64,000 bases of DNA from Mesorhizobium sp. M2E.F.Ca.ET.219.01.1.1 (GTDB lineage: Bacteria > Pseudomonadota > Alphaproteobacteria > Rhizobiales > Rhizobiaceae). Under the pieces are notes generated by a model. It ran no database searches and was not told the origin of the DNA. It saw nothing but the letters and a program-made list of their open reading frames with translations. Positions within the stretch are counted from its first letter, which is position 1; each line of letters begins with the position of its first letter. The stretch is taken from NCBI RefSeq assembly GCF_004016445.2, contig NZ_SADT02000002.1, forward strand, positions 186,001 to 250,000, read 5' to 3'. The position numbers and the translations under genes were made by a program. Of the stretch, positions 8,062-16,937 are shown piece by piece.

Positions 8062-9321
8062 ATGAGAAACACGATCCTGAAATTCACCACCGCGCTCGCT
8101 CTCGTAACGCTGGCCGGCGCAGCGCATGCCGCCGACTGCAAGATCACCGTCGGCCTCGTCATGGAGTTGACCGGCCCGGCCGGCGAATACGGCCAGGCGG
8201 GTGCCAAGTCGGTCGAGATGGCCTTCCGCGATATCAATGCCGCGGGCGGCGTGCGCGGCTGCGATCTCGCGACCGACACGCGCGACAGCCAGAGCCAGGG
8301 CAATGTCGCGGTCGACGCCGCGACCCAACTCGTCCAGGTCAAGAAAGTGCCGGTGATCATCGGCGGCATCATCTCTTCGGTGTCGATCCCGATCCTCACC
8401 TCGGTCACCGCGCCGGCCAAGATCGTCCAGGTGTCGCCGGCGTCCTCTTCGCCGACGCTGACCGCGCTCGGCCGCGACGGCAAGACCAACGGCATCTTCT
8501 TCCGCACCATCACCTCGGATGCGCTGCAGGGCGTGGCCGCCGCCAAATACGCCATCGACAAGGGCTTCAAGAAGCTGTCGATCATCCACGTCAACAACGA
8601 CTTCGGCGTCAACATGGTGGCGGAGTTCTCGCGCGCCTATAAGGCGCTCGGCGGCACCATCGTCTCCGACACGCCCTACAATGAGAAGCAGTCGAGTTAT
8701 GCCTCGGAAGTGACGGCGGCGATGGCCGGCGAACCGGATGGACTCTATCTCGTCAGCACGCCGGTCGACGGCGCCACCGTCGCCCGCACCTGGATCTCGC
8801 AAGGCGGCGTGCAGAAGTTCCTGCTCAATGACGGCATGAACAGTCCCGACTTCATCGAATCCGTCGGGGCCGATTATCTCAAGGATGCCTATGGCACGTC
8901 CTCCGGCACCAGCCCGACCGCGTCGACCGACTATTTCAACAAGAACTACAAGGAATTCTCAGGCATCGAGCCATCCAACCCGGCCGCCGACCGCTCCTAT
9001 GATGCGGGGGCCATCGTCGGGCTTGCCATCGCCATCGCCGGCTCCGACGATCCGGCCAAGATCAAGGACGCCATGTACAAGGCGGTCGATCCGGCAGGTA
9101 CGCCGATCTTTGCCGGCAAGGAGGAATTCGCCAAGGCGCTCGGCCTGATCAAGGACGGAAAGCCGATCCGCTACGAAGGCGTGATCGGCCCGGTCTCTTT
9201 CGACAAATTCGGCGATATCACCGGTCCGTTCCGGCTGTGGAAAATCGTCGACGGCAAGGTGACGACCGACGGCGAGATGACGACGGATGACGTCAACGCG
9301 CTGCAGGCGAAGCTGCAGTAA
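8062..9321 (+). CDS. ABC importer periplasmic substrate-binding protein (Liv/LivK type)
   Basis: 419 residues with a clear Sec signal peptide (basic start, LALVTLAGAAHA, cleavage near residue 21-23). The mature protein begins CKITVGLVMELTGPAGEYGQ, the standard opening of the type I periplasmic-binding fold, and carries GAKSVEMAFRDINAAGG. An AAGGGGAAC ribosome-binding site precedes the ATG. No permease follows it. The only incomplete Liv-type importer nearby is the divergent livGFHM set at 1352-4795, so it probably supplies that set. Splitting the binding protein from its permeases across a shared regulator is unusual. Confidence 0.85.
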   Translation: MRNTILKFTTALALVTLAGAAHAADCKITVGLVMELTGPAGEYGQAGAKSVEMAFRDINAAGGVRGCDLATDTRDSQSQGNVAVDAATQLVQVKKVPVIIGGIISSVSIPILTSVTAPAKIVQVSPASSSPTLTALGRDGKTNGIFFRTITSDALQGVAAAKYAIDKGFKKLSIIHVNNDFGVNMVAEFSRAYKALGGTIVSDTPYNEKQSSYASEVTAAMAGEPDGLYLVSTPVDGATVARTWISQGGVQKFLLNDGMNSPDFIESVGADYLKDAYGTSSGTSPTASTDYFNKNYKEFSGIEPSNPAADRSYDAGAIVGLAIAIAGSDDPAKIKDAMYKAVDPAGTPIFAGKEEFAKALGLIKDGKPIRYEGVIGPVSFDKFGDITGPFRLWKIVDGKVTTDGEMTTDDVNALQAKLQ

Positions 9322-9338
9322 CGTCGAAATACTCGCCC

Positions 9339-9369
9339 GGCGGCGATCCTTTAGGCTTGGATCGCCGCC
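9339..9369 (+). terminator. Perfect 11-bp hairpin after the binding-protein gene
   Basis: GGCGGCGATCC (9339-9349) pairs perfectly with GGATCGCCGCC (9359-9369) across a 9-base loop, 18 bp after the stop of the binding-protein gene. No T-run follows, so it is either a Rho-assisted terminator or a 3'-end stabiliser. The remaining DNA to 9492 holds further GC-rich dyads and no gene that I can support. Confidence 0.5.
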
Positions 9370-9492
9370 GACCAACAGGCAATGACTGCGCGCCGCGCTA
9401 TGCCGAGCGGCGCTATCTCGTTCCGTCTAGACTGGCTTGAAGTGCATCGCTCCAAGTCACGATGGTTGCCTTCCTTCGTTGGCTTGGCTCCG

Positions 9493-10227
9493 CTAACGCC
9501 TCGTTTTGCGCCACGCCTCATATTCTCCGCGAGCATCGTCGTGCAGCGGATAGTAGCGCTGCAAGGGCGCGCCCTGCATGAGCTTCTCTCGGGAAAACTC
9601 TTCCCAATCATGGTGCTTCTGCGCCTCCTCGATCACCATGGGCGCCATCGAGACGGGAACCACCACGGCGCCGTCATCGTCGGCGACGATGATATCGCCG
9701 GGAATCACCGTGACACCGCCGCAGGCGATCGGCACGTTGACGGCATTGGGATAGATGCTGGTCTGCACATGATAGTTGGGCGTCCAGCCGCGCAGCCATA
9801 GCGGCAGGTCGAGCTTCTCGACATTGGGCCGGTCGCGCATGCATCCGTCGATGACGATGCCCGCGCCGCCCCGGCCCTTGAAATAGGTCGACATCATATC
9901 GCCGAAGACGCCCGACCTCATGTCGCCGCGCGCATCCACTACGACCACATCGCCCTCCTGCGCGTGGTAAAGCACATGCCGGTGCAGCTGTGTTTCCGGA
10001 TCGGCATATTCGCCTTCGTTGAAGAGGTCGGGCCGCTGCGGCAGGAACTGCAGCGTCAGCGCCGGCCCGACGACCGACTTGCCGTGGTTCTGCGCCACCG
10101 GGCCGACCATATGCGGGCTGCGGAAGCCCATATGGCCAAGCGTGCCGGCAACCGTCGCGGCGCCGATCTCCTTCAGCGCGTCGATCAGGTCCTTGGGCGG
10201 CCGGGTGATGTCGGTTGTATGCGTCAT
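9493..10227 (-). CDS. RraA-like aldolase/decarboxylase (sugar-acid type)
   Basis: 244 residues from the ATG at 10227, chosen because GGAG lies 8 bases upstream; the open frame beyond overlaps the next gene. It carries the RraA/HMG-CHA-aldolase core: VVVDARGDM, then GRGGAGIVIDGCMRD, whose Arg-Asp pair is the metal/substrate site, and a closing PGDIIVADDDGAVVVP strand. Relatives cleave 4-hydroxy-2-oxo acids to pyruvate, or act as regulators of RNase E. In an operon with a sugar-acid dehydratase and sugar importer an aldolase role is favoured. A close paralogue is at 28886-29641. Confidence 0.8.
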   Translation of the reverse strand: MTHTTDITRPPKDLIDALKEIGAATVAGTLGHMGFRSPHMVGPVAQNHGKSVVGPALTLQFLPQRPDLFNEGEYADPETQLHRHVLYHAQEGDVVVVDARGDMRSGVFGDMMSTYFKGRGGAGIVIDGCMRDRPNVEKLDLPLWLRGWTPNYHVQTSIYPNAVNVPIACGGVTVIPGDIIVADDDGAVVVPVSMAPMVIEEAQKHHDWEEFSREKLMQGAPLQRYYPLHDDARGEYEAWRKTRR

Positions 10228-10252
10228 TGTCGGGACTCCGGATGAGATGGAA

Positions 10253-11416
10253 TTACCAGTTGGTGACGGAACCGTCGCGGCGCTTGAGATGCGGCGCTTC
10301 CCAGAAGCGAAAGCTCTGCGCCTGGATCGCCGCCTCGTTGACCTCGACGCCCAGTCCCGGCAGATCGCCGACCAGGTAATGGGTGCCGTCCAGGCGAGGC
10401 TGCACGGGGAAGAAGTCTGAATTGTCGAAGCCCAGCTTCCTTTCGGGCACCCTGGTTTCGAGCCAGGCGAAGTTCGGCACCGCGGCGCCCAGATGGATGG
10501 TCGCGGCCGTGCAGACCGGGCCAAGCGGATTGTGCGGCATCAAGTCGACATAATGCGCCTCGCTCCAGCCCGCGACCTTCATCGCCTCGGTGAGTCCGCC
10601 GAGATTGCAGACATCGAGCCGGTTGAACTGGTGGATGCCGCGCTCGATGTAGGGCAGGAACTGCCACTTGCTGGCGAACTCCTCGCCGATGGCGAAAGGG
10701 ATGTCGGTCATCCTCCGCAGGCTCTCATAAGCCTCCGGCGTCTCGTCGCGGATCGGCTCCTCGAGGAAATCGAGCACGCCGCGGCCGAGCTTGTTGCAGA
10801 AGCTCGCCGCCTCGGCCACCGACAGCCGGTGATGATAGTCGATGCCGAGCACGACCTCGTCGCCCAGCGCCTCGCGCGCCTTATTCAGCATGGCAGCGGT
10901 GGGACCTATGGACTCCCGCGGCTCGAAAATGTCCTTGCTGCTCTGCCCGGTTGGGAAGAAGCGGATCGCCTGCCATCCTTCAGCGCGCAACTCGCGCGCC
11001 CGTTCGACTGCGGCGTCGCCCTCGGCCTCGTCTCCGGTCGAGGCGAAGGTCGGAATGCGGTCGCGCTGCTTGCCGCCGAGCAGCTCGTAGACCGGCACCC
11101 CCAGCGCCTTGCCCTTGATGTCGTGAAGGGCGATGTCGATGGCGGAGATCGCCGCCTGCAGAACCCGCCCGCCTTCGAAATACTGGCTGCGATAGAGTTC
11201 CTGCCAGATGCGGCCGATCTGCATGGCGTCGCGGCCGATGAGAAATTCGCGATAGTGCTCGACCGCGCCGGCCACCGCCTTCTCGCGACCGCTCAAGCCG
11301 CTCTCGCCCCAGCCGAAGATGCCCTGGTCGGTCTCGACCTTGACGAGCATCTGGTTACGGGTCCCGACCCATACCGGATAGGGCTTGATCGCGGTGATCT
11401 TCATCTTCGTCGTCAT
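10253..11416 (-). CDS. Enolase-superfamily dehydratase (D-galactonate dehydratase-like)
   Basis: 387 residues from the ATG at 11416, preceded by GAGGGGGGA; an upstream ATG at 11434 and a downstream one at 11404 are alternatives. It has an N-terminal MR/MLE cap and a C-terminal TIM barrel. Mg ligands are Asp in GIDYHHR, Glu in FLEEPI and Glu in IGEE. The catalytic acid/base His lies in LMPHNPLGP. The D-x-H after barrel strand 3 and PHNPLGP are galactonate/mannonate-dehydratase-like. The reaction is syn or anti loss of water from an aldonate to a 2-keto-3-deoxy acid. The RraA-like gene follows 25 bp downstream. Confidence 0.85.
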   Translation of the reverse strand: MTTKMKITAIKPYPVWVGTRNQMLVKVETDQGIFGWGESGLSGREKAVAGAVEHYREFLIGRDAMQIGRIWQELYRSQYFEGGRVLQAAISAIDIALHDIKGKALGVPVYELLGGKQRDRIPTFASTGDEAEGDAAVERARELRAEGWQAIRFFPTGQSSKDIFEPRESIGPTAAMLNKAREALGDEVVLGIDYHHRLSVAEAASFCNKLGRGVLDFLEEPIRDETPEAYESLRRMTDIPFAIGEEFASKWQFLPYIERGIHQFNRLDVCNLGGLTEAMKVAGWSEAHYVDLMPHNPLGPVCTAATIHLGAAVPNFAWLETRVPERKLGFDNSDFFPVQPRLDGTHYLVGDLPGLGVEVNEAAIQAQSFRFWEAPHLKRRDGSVTNW

Positions 11417-11446
11417 TCCCCCCTCATGTTCCATGCGCTCACTGTC

Positions 11447-12544
11447 TCAGTTGGCCTCGAGCGCCATTTGCGTTTCGCTGTCGAACAGGTGCATGCGCTC
11501 CTGGTCGAACTCGAGCCAGATCTGCTCGTCGGGTGCGACGGCGACATTGGGGGAGACGCTGATGTTGACGATCGCGCCGGAGAGGAACGCCTGCACGAAG
11601 GTGACGTCTCCGGTCGGCTCCACCGTATAGGCCTTGGCCGGAATGGCGCCGGCAATGGCACTCTTGTGCAGCTTGATCGTCGAATGGCGCGCGCCGAGCA
11701 CGACCTTCCTGGTCGTTGCTCGCGCGACCTTCTGGGCGTTGCGCGGCGAGAGCGCGAGGCTCCAGCCTTCCGCGCTCGTCAGAACGGCGCCGCCGTTTGC
11801 CGTCGATGCCTCCAGCGGGATAAGGCTCATCGCCGGGCTGCCGACGAAGCTTGCGACGAACATGTTGGCGGGGTGGGCGAAAACCTGCGCCGGTGAATCA
11901 TACTGCTGCAGGTAGCCGCCATTCATCACCGCCATCCTGTCCGCCATGGTCACGGCCTCGAGCTGGTCGTGCGTCACATAGATGATGGTTGCCTTGAGGT
12001 CCTGATGGAAACGCTTGATCTCGGACCGCATCTGCACCCGCAGCTTGGCGTCGAGATTGGAGAGCGGCTCGTCCATCAGGAACACCGCCGGATCGCGCAC
12101 GAGGGCGCGGCCGAGCGCCACGCGCTGCTGTTGCCCGCCCGAAAGCTCGCGCGGCTTGCGTTCGAGCAGCTGCGTCATGTCCAGCACGCGCGCCGCTTCC
12201 CTGACCTTCCTGTCGATCTCGTCCTTGGGCAGCTTGCGCATCTGCAGCGGGAAGGCGAGGTTCATATAGACCGACTTCTGCGGATAGAGCGCGTAGTTCT
12301 GGAACACCATGGCGATGTCCCGGTCCTTGGGGTCGAGGTCGTTGACCACCCGGTCGCCGATGACGATGTCGCCCGATGTGACCGAGATCAGGCCCGCGAC
12401 GAGATTGAGCGTGGTCGTCTTGCCGCAGCCGGAGGGCCCGACCAGCGCAACGAACTCGCCGTCATTTACCGTCAGCGAAACGTCGTTGACGGCTTTGAAG
12501 CTGCCATAGGTCTTGACGAGATCTTTGAGGACCACATGGGCCAT
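11447..12544 (-). CDS. Carbohydrate ABC importer ATP-binding protein (UgpC/MsmK family)
   Basis: 365 residues. Walker A is GPSGCGKTT near residue 37, the signature is [19 protein letters not shown], and Walker B is [12 protein letters not shown], with the D-loop typical of CUT1 ATPases. Residues past about 240 form the regulatory TOBE/OB domain ([15 protein letters not shown]). It energises the permease pair encoded just upstream in the same operon. Gene order, binding protein then MalF, MalG, ATPase, dehydratase, aldolase, implies that the importer and the enzymes share a substrate. Confidence 0.9.
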   Translation of the reverse strand: MAHVVLKDLVKTYGSFKAVNDVSLTVNDGEFVALVGPSGCGKTTTLNLVAGLISVTSGDIVIGDRVVNDLDPKDRDIAMVFQNYALYPQKSVYMNLAFPLQMRKLPKDEIDRKVREAARVLDMTQLLERKPRELSGGQQQRVALGRALVRDPAVFLMDEPLSNLDAKLRVQMRSEIKRFHQDLKATIIYVTHDQLEAVTMADRMAVMNGGYLQQYDSPAQVFAHPANMFVASFVGSPAMSLIPLEASTANGGAVLTSAEGWSLALSPRNAQKVARATTRKVVLGARHSTIKLHKSAIAGAIPAKAYTVEPTGDVTFVQAFLSGAIVNISVSPNVAVAPDEQIWLEFDQERMHLFDSETQMALEAN

Positions 12545-12556
12545 GCAGGCAGCTCC

Positions 12557-13447
12557 CTAGTGCTTGACCGCGCCTTCCGTCAGGGCGCGCACGAAGTATC
12601 GTTGCAGGAGGAGGAACAGCACCACGACGGGCACGCTCATCATGAAGCTGGCCGCCATGAGGCCAGGAAAGTCCGTCGTGTTCTCCGAGAAGAAGCGCTG
12701 GATGCCGACCGGCAGCGTCAGCTGTTCGTTCTTGGAGAGGAAGGTGTAGGCATAGATGTACTCGTTCCAGGCGCCGATGAAGGAATAGATAGCGGTGGCG
12801 ATGATGCCCGGCGCCGAGAGCGGCATCACGATCAGGACGAAGGCCTGGAACCGTGTTGCCCCGTCGATGCGCGCCGCTTGCTCGAGCTGCACCGGGATGT
12901 TGTCGTAGAAGCCCTTGAGCAGCCAGATCGCCAGCGGCAGGCCAAAGGTTAGGTAGGTCAGCACAAGCGACCCGTGCGTGTTCACCAGCCCGATCGCACG
13001 CATCAGGATGAAGAGCGGCACGAGGAAGATCACCGCCGGGAACATGTTGCGCAGCAGGACGGCGAAGAACAGGAAGTTGCGGCCCGGGAAGGTGAAGCGC
13101 GAGAACGCGTAGGCTGCAGGCACCGCCACGATCACCGAAAGGATGGTCGTGGCGGTCGAGACGATGAGACTGTTCCAGAAGAAGCGCAGGAAATCCTGGC
13201 CGACGCTGTTCTGCGGATCGAGCAGCTTCTGGTAGCTGTCAAGGGTAGGCTGGTCGGGCCACCATTGCGGCGGAAACTGCATCGCCGCGAAGCCTGATTT
13301 GATGGAGGTGAGCAGCATCCAGATCATCGGCAGCGCCGTGTAGAGCAGCATGAACACCAGGAAGGCGCGCCCGCCCCACCGCCATCCATCGATGCGCACG
13401 CGGCGGGCCGAACGGCCCCGTGAGATTGTCTCGGAAACCGTGCTCAT
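12557..13447 (-). CDS. Carbohydrate ABC importer permease (MalG-type)
   Basis: 296 residues with six membrane spans. The EAA coupling loop reads EQAARIDGATRFQAFVLIVMPL and contacts the ATPase. A cytoplasmic N-terminal arm, SRGRSARRVRIDGW, is basic. Its start overlaps the stop of the MalF-type gene by four bases, so the two channel halves are translationally coupled. It belongs to the CUT1 family for oligosaccharides, glycerol phosphate and sugar acids. Confidence 0.9.
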   Translation of the reverse strand: MSTVSETISRGRSARRVRIDGWRWGGRAFLVFMLLYTALPMIWMLLTSIKSGFAAMQFPPQWWPDQPTLDSYQKLLDPQNSVGQDFLRFFWNSLIVSTATTILSVIVAVPAAYAFSRFTFPGRNFLFFAVLLRNMFPAVIFLVPLFILMRAIGLVNTHGSLVLTYLTFGLPLAIWLLKGFYDNIPVQLEQAARIDGATRFQAFVLIVMPLSAPGIIATAIYSFIGAWNEYIYAYTFLSKNEQLTLPVGIQRFFSENTTDFPGLMAASFMMSVPVVVLFLLLQRYFVRALTEGAVKH

Positions 13448-14403
13448 GCGCCGCCATCCTTCCGTTCGTTGCCGCTCAGCGCGCGGACGTAGAAGTAGCC
13501 GAGCGTCATCAGGATGATGAACAAAAGCACCGAATAGGCCGATGCCACGCCCCAGCGCTGGCGGCCGAAGGCGAGCTCATAGATGTGGGTGATCCAGATG
13601 TGCGAAGCGTTGGACGGGCCGCCGCCAGTCATGATCCAGGGGATGATGAAGGAGTTGAAGTTGGCGACCGCGAGCAGCAGGATCGTTACTGTCGAGACAT
13701 TGCGCAAATGTGGGAAGGTGACGTGCCAGAAGCGTTGCCACGCGTTGGCGCCATCGACTTTGGCGGCGCGCAGCAACTGCTCGGGAACGGTCTGCAGGCC
13801 GGCCGTCATCATGATCATGGCGAAAGGGAACTCGCGCCAGATGTTGACGACGATCAGCGAGGGCAGCACCGTTGAGACGCTGTCGATGAAGTTCGGTGGT
13901 CGCTCGGCCCATCCGAGCTCGACCAGCACCGCGCCGATGATGCCGAAATCCGAATGGTAGATCCACTTCCAGATATAGGAGGCGGCGACGGCGCTGATGA
14001 CCCAGGGAATGATCAGGATGGCGCGCAGGACGCCGCGGCCGATGAAATCGCGATGCAGCGCCAGCGCCGCGGCAAACCCCAGGACGAAGGAAAAGAAAGT
14101 GGATGCGATTGTCCAGATCAGGGTGTTGAAGGTGACCTGCCAGAACACCCCGCTGGTCAAGATGGCTGTGTAGTTGTTGAAACCGACGAAGATCTTGTCG
14201 CGGAGCTGCAGGCCGGGCGGCGTGTTGAAGAACGACAATTCGATTGTGTAGTAGATCGGATAGGCGATGACGATGAGCATCACGGCGATCGCCGGAAGCA
14301 CATAGGCATAGTCGGCGCGATGCTCCCACATCTTGCGAAGCACATCGGACCTGGCGGATTGCAATGTTCGGCGAGCCTCGGCCTTGCCGCTCACGATCGT
14401 CAC
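13444..14403 (-). CDS. Carbohydrate ABC importer permease (MalF-type)
   Basis: 319 residues from a GTG at 14403; an ATG at 14331, just before the first membrane span, is an alternative start. It has about six spans, with the EAA loop LLRAAKVDGANAWQRFWHVTFP. The first span (YAYVLPAIAVMLIVIAYPIYY) and the large periplasmic loop that follows are typical of MalF-like CUT1 subunits. It is separated from the binding-protein gene by 77 bases that hold a strong hairpin, which would lower permease expression relative to the binding protein. Confidence 0.88.
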   Translation of the reverse strand: MTIVSGKAEARRTLQSARSDVLRKMWEHRADYAYVLPAIAVMLIVIAYPIYYTIELSFFNTPPGLQLRDKIFVGFNNYTAILTSGVFWQVTFNTLIWTIASTFFSFVLGFAAALALHRDFIGRGVLRAILIIPWVISAVAASYIWKWIYHSDFGIIGAVLVELGWAERPPNFIDSVSTVLPSLIVVNIWREFPFAMIMMTAGLQTVPEQLLRAAKVDGANAWQRFWHVTFPHLRNVSTVTILLLAVANFNSFIIPWIMTGGGPSNASHIWITHIYELAFGRQRWGVASAYSVLLFIILMTLGYFYVRALSGNERKDGGA

Positions 14404-14431
14404 TTTGGCGTGCCCTTGTTCATCGGAACGA

Positions 14432-14458
14432 ACCGGCTGCGTTGTCGGCGCAGCCGGT
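14432..14458 (-). terminator. Hairpin between binding-protein and permease genes
   Basis: ACCGGCTGCG (14432-14441) and CGCAGCCGGT (14449-14458) form a perfect 10-bp stem with a 7-base loop. It lies just downstream of the binding-protein stop on the leftward transcript. There is no U-tract. Such elements commonly act as partial terminators or mRNA 3'-end protectors and give a binding protein excess over permease. Confidence 0.6.
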
Positions 14459-14480
14459 GAGATCGCAGGTCGGGCTTTGC

Positions 14481-15962
14481 TTAAAGACCGCCGCCCATCA
14501 GGTCCTTGACCTTCTTGGCCGCGTCATCCGCCGCCTGGTCGACGGTCATCGCTCCGGTCAGGGCATTCTGCAGCATGTCCGGGACGATGATGTTCATGAT
14601 CTCGGGCGACTGCGGCAGGGCCGGGAAGGGGATGCCGTATGGCAGCATCGACGTCGTGACATCGAGGAACTTGATGCTGTCCAGACGCTCCTTCATCCAT
14701 TTGGTCTTGAAGCCGTTGAGGTTGCCGGGGTTCGAGCCGGCATAGGCCATCTTCAGCGACCATTCGGGGCTCGTCCACATGCAGATGATGGCCTTTGCCG
14801 CCGGCTCGTCCACCTTGCCGCCCTCGACATATTCGGGCTTCAGGATGTGAATGTTCGAGCCGCCGAAGACGACGGCGCGCTTGCCGTCGGGACCGGTCGG
14901 AATGAGACCGTAGCGCATGTTGTCGATGACGGTCTGCGCCTTGTCCTTGTCGGTGCCCGTCGCCTTCTTCTGCAGGTCGAGCATGACGTTGTAGTCGGAT
15001 GGATGCGAGATCATCATGCCGAGCTGGCCGGCCAGGAACAGCGGCTGGTTGTCGGCCTGCTGGTTGGTGAGCGCAGAAACCGGAACCGATTTGTCGCGGA
15101 CATACATGTCATAGGAAGCCTGCAGCGCCGCCTTGCTCTGCGGGCTGTTGAGCTCGATCTCCTTATAGGTCGGGTTCGCCTTTGCTTCGTCGAAGACGCC
15201 GCCGCCATAGGCCCACAGCTGCGGCATGAAACGGTAGGGCGTGTTGCCGGCATTCTTGCGCGCCACGAGGCCGTAACCGGCAATGCCGAGCTTGTCGTGG
15301 ATCTGCTTGGAATATTTGACGACGTCGTCCCAGGTCGCCGGAGGCTTGTTCGGATCGAGGCCGGCGCGCTTGAAGATGTCGGCGTTCCAGATGAAAGCCA
15401 TCGTCTCGTTGTTGGTCGGAATGCCGTAAGTCACGCCGTCCCAGGTCACCGCCTTCATGGCGCCGGGCCAGAAATCCTCGGTCGAATAGCCGACGTCCTC
15501 GGGCTTCAGCGGCTGCAGATAGCCCTTCGAGGCGAACTCGGTGCCGCCCAGGATCTGCAGGCGGACCGCCATCGGCGCCGCATTGCCCAGGAGCGCGGTG
15601 CGGAACTTGTCGAGCAGGTCGTTGTAGGTGAGGGCCTGTTCCTCGAGCTGGATGTTCGGATAGGTCTTGCGGAAGGTCGCGAAGAAATCCTTGTAGTATT
15701 GGCGCAGGAGGTCGGGGTCGCCCTCGAAGACACCCTGGTACCAGAATGTCAGTCGCCCCTTGTAGTCAAGCGGGGTGACCTTGGCGCAATCGCCGGCTGT
15801 GTCGAAATCCTGCGTGCCGGCAATCGAGCGCACATATTCCGGCGACCACTTGCTCAGGTCGACCGGGGGCGCGGCAAGCGCCGAACCCGACATCAGCGAT
15901 ATCGTCAATGCAGTGGAAACAGCGCCGCGCAGGGCGGCACCGCCGACTGTGATCCTCCTCAT
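14481..15962 (-). CDS. Carbohydrate ABC importer substrate-binding protein (family 1 type)
   Basis: 493 residues. A Sec signal peptide runs to about residue 30 (GAVSTALTISLMSGSALA), then a large type II periplasmic-binding fold. The segment GRLTFWYQGVFEGDPDLL starts domain I, and GYGLVARKNAG lies in the ligand region. It is longer than the usual 420 residues, as seen in some polyol or sugar-acid binders. It is the first gene of the leftward operon that runs through MalF, MalG, UgpC, dehydratase and aldolase. It faces a divergent gntR gene across about 215 bp of control DNA. Confidence 0.87.
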   Translation of the reverse strand: MRRITVGGAALRGAVSTALTISLMSGSALAAPPVDLSKWSPEYVRSIAGTQDFDTAGDCAKVTPLDYKGRLTFWYQGVFEGDPDLLRQYYKDFFATFRKTYPNIQLEEQALTYNDLLDKFRTALLGNAAPMAVRLQILGGTEFASKGYLQPLKPEDVGYSTEDFWPGAMKAVTWDGVTYGIPTNNETMAFIWNADIFKRAGLDPNKPPATWDDVVKYSKQIHDKLGIAGYGLVARKNAGNTPYRFMPQLWAYGGGVFDEAKANPTYKEIELNSPQSKAALQASYDMYVRDKSVPVSALTNQQADNQPLFLAGQLGMMISHPSDYNVMLDLQKKATGTDKDKAQTVIDNMRYGLIPTGPDGKRAVVFGGSNIHILKPEYVEGGKVDEPAAKAIICMWTSPEWSLKMAYAGSNPGNLNGFKTKWMKERLDSIKFLDVTTSMLPYGIPFPALPQSPEIMNIIVPDMLQNALTGAMTVDQAADDAAKKVKDLMGGGL

Positions 15963-16105
15963 AGGTCTCCTCCCAGGTTGTCCTATGCCGCTCTGCGCCT
16001 AGGCAAGCGGTCCTTGGTCGTTTCGATCGCGGGGATATTTCTCCGCCCTAATGTATCCCTTCGATCACTTTATACGTTTTCAGATCGCAGAATAGCTGTC
16101 AACGC

Positions 16106-16123
16106 AACAAATCGTACATTGTT
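16106..16123. promoter_or_regulatory. AACAA...TTGTT dyad, possible GntR operator
   Basis: AACAA (16106-16110) and TTGTT (16119-16123) flank ATCGTACA in the divergent region between the binding-protein and gntR genes. An inner TCGTACA resembles the GT-N-AC core of FadR-type operators. The region 15963-16178 is AT-richer than its surroundings and must hold both promoters. The assignment is tentative. Confidence 0.35.
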
Positions 16124-16178
16124 TGTCGAAGATGTGCATGATATCGGTCGGATTGTGTATTGGACTAGGGGGACGGCC

Positions 16179-16889
16179 TTGGCGGAAACGAACGATTTCA
16201 AAGCAGAGCCACCGGAGGGGATCGACGCTCTCGGGGCATCGAGCGAGGGCGCCTCGCTTTACGAGCAGATAAGGGAAGACATCATCGAGGGGCGGCTGGC
16301 CGCAAACGAGCGGCTCGTGGTCACTGACCTCGCCCGCCGTCACGGCACCTCGACCAATCCCGTGCGCGAGGCGCTGCAGCTGTTGCGCGGCGAGGGCTTC
16401 GTCACCTTCGTTCCCAACCGGGGCGCGCGCGTCCGGCCCATCGATCAGGATTTCGTGCGCGATATCTACGAGATCGGCGTTCTCATCGAGCCCGCCCTGA
16501 CGCGCTGGTTTGTGGGAATGGCGACCGAGGAGGACATTGCCGAGCTCGAACGTCTCCAGGGCCTGATCGAAGAGAACAACTTCGCCGACACGTTCAGGCA
16601 CAGCGAGCTGGATACCGCGTTCCACACCGTGATGTACCAGCGGCACTACAACCGCCATGCCGCCGAGCTCTGGTGGAAGCACCGCGAGGTGCTTCGGGCG
16701 GTCAGCCGGCGTTTCAACTTCACGCTCGCCCGGCGCGCCGCGATCATCCGCGAGCACCGCGAGCTCATCGCGCTCGTGAAATCGGGAGAGGCCGACAAGG
16801 CGGCCGAACTTATTGCCCGCCATGTCGAGGGCTCCGGCCGGCACGTCCTCGAACACATGCGCGCACGCAGCGCCGCCCGGGCAGGGTAG
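16179..16889 (+). CDS. GntR-family regulator (FadR subfamily, FCD domain)
   Basis: 236 residues from a TTG at 16179, chosen because AGGGGG lies about 6 bases upstream; no in-frame ATG exists before the winged helix. The frame stays open far upstream only because it is antisense to the binding-protein gene. The winged helix is LYEQIREDIIEGRL with recognition segment TSTNPVREALQLL. The FCD domain has candidate ligand His residues in ELDTAFHTVMYQRHY and the C-terminal ARHVEGSGRHV. It likely controls the divergent importer operon and the downstream dehydratase genes. The start codon is uncertain. Confidence 0.83.
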   Translation: MAETNDFKAEPPEGIDALGASSEGASLYEQIREDIIEGRLAANERLVVTDLARRHGTSTNPVREALQLLRGEGFVTFVPNRGARVRPIDQDFVRDIYEIGVLIEPALTRWFVGMATEEDIAELERLQGLIEENNFADTFRHSELDTAFHTVMYQRHYNRHAAELWWKHREVLRAVSRRFNFTLARRAAIIREHRELIALVKSGEADKAAELIARHVEGSGRHVLEHMRARSAARAG

Positions 16890-16937
16890 CGAATCCGCAA
16901 CATCGTCAGCCTGGCCGTTTCAGGGAGGATAGTCCAG

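Noticed and set aside
14364..16889. Very long rightward open frame (841 codons)
   Set aside because: Only its last 236 codons encode a recognisable protein (GntR). The rest is antisense to the binding-protein gene and is open because of GC bias.
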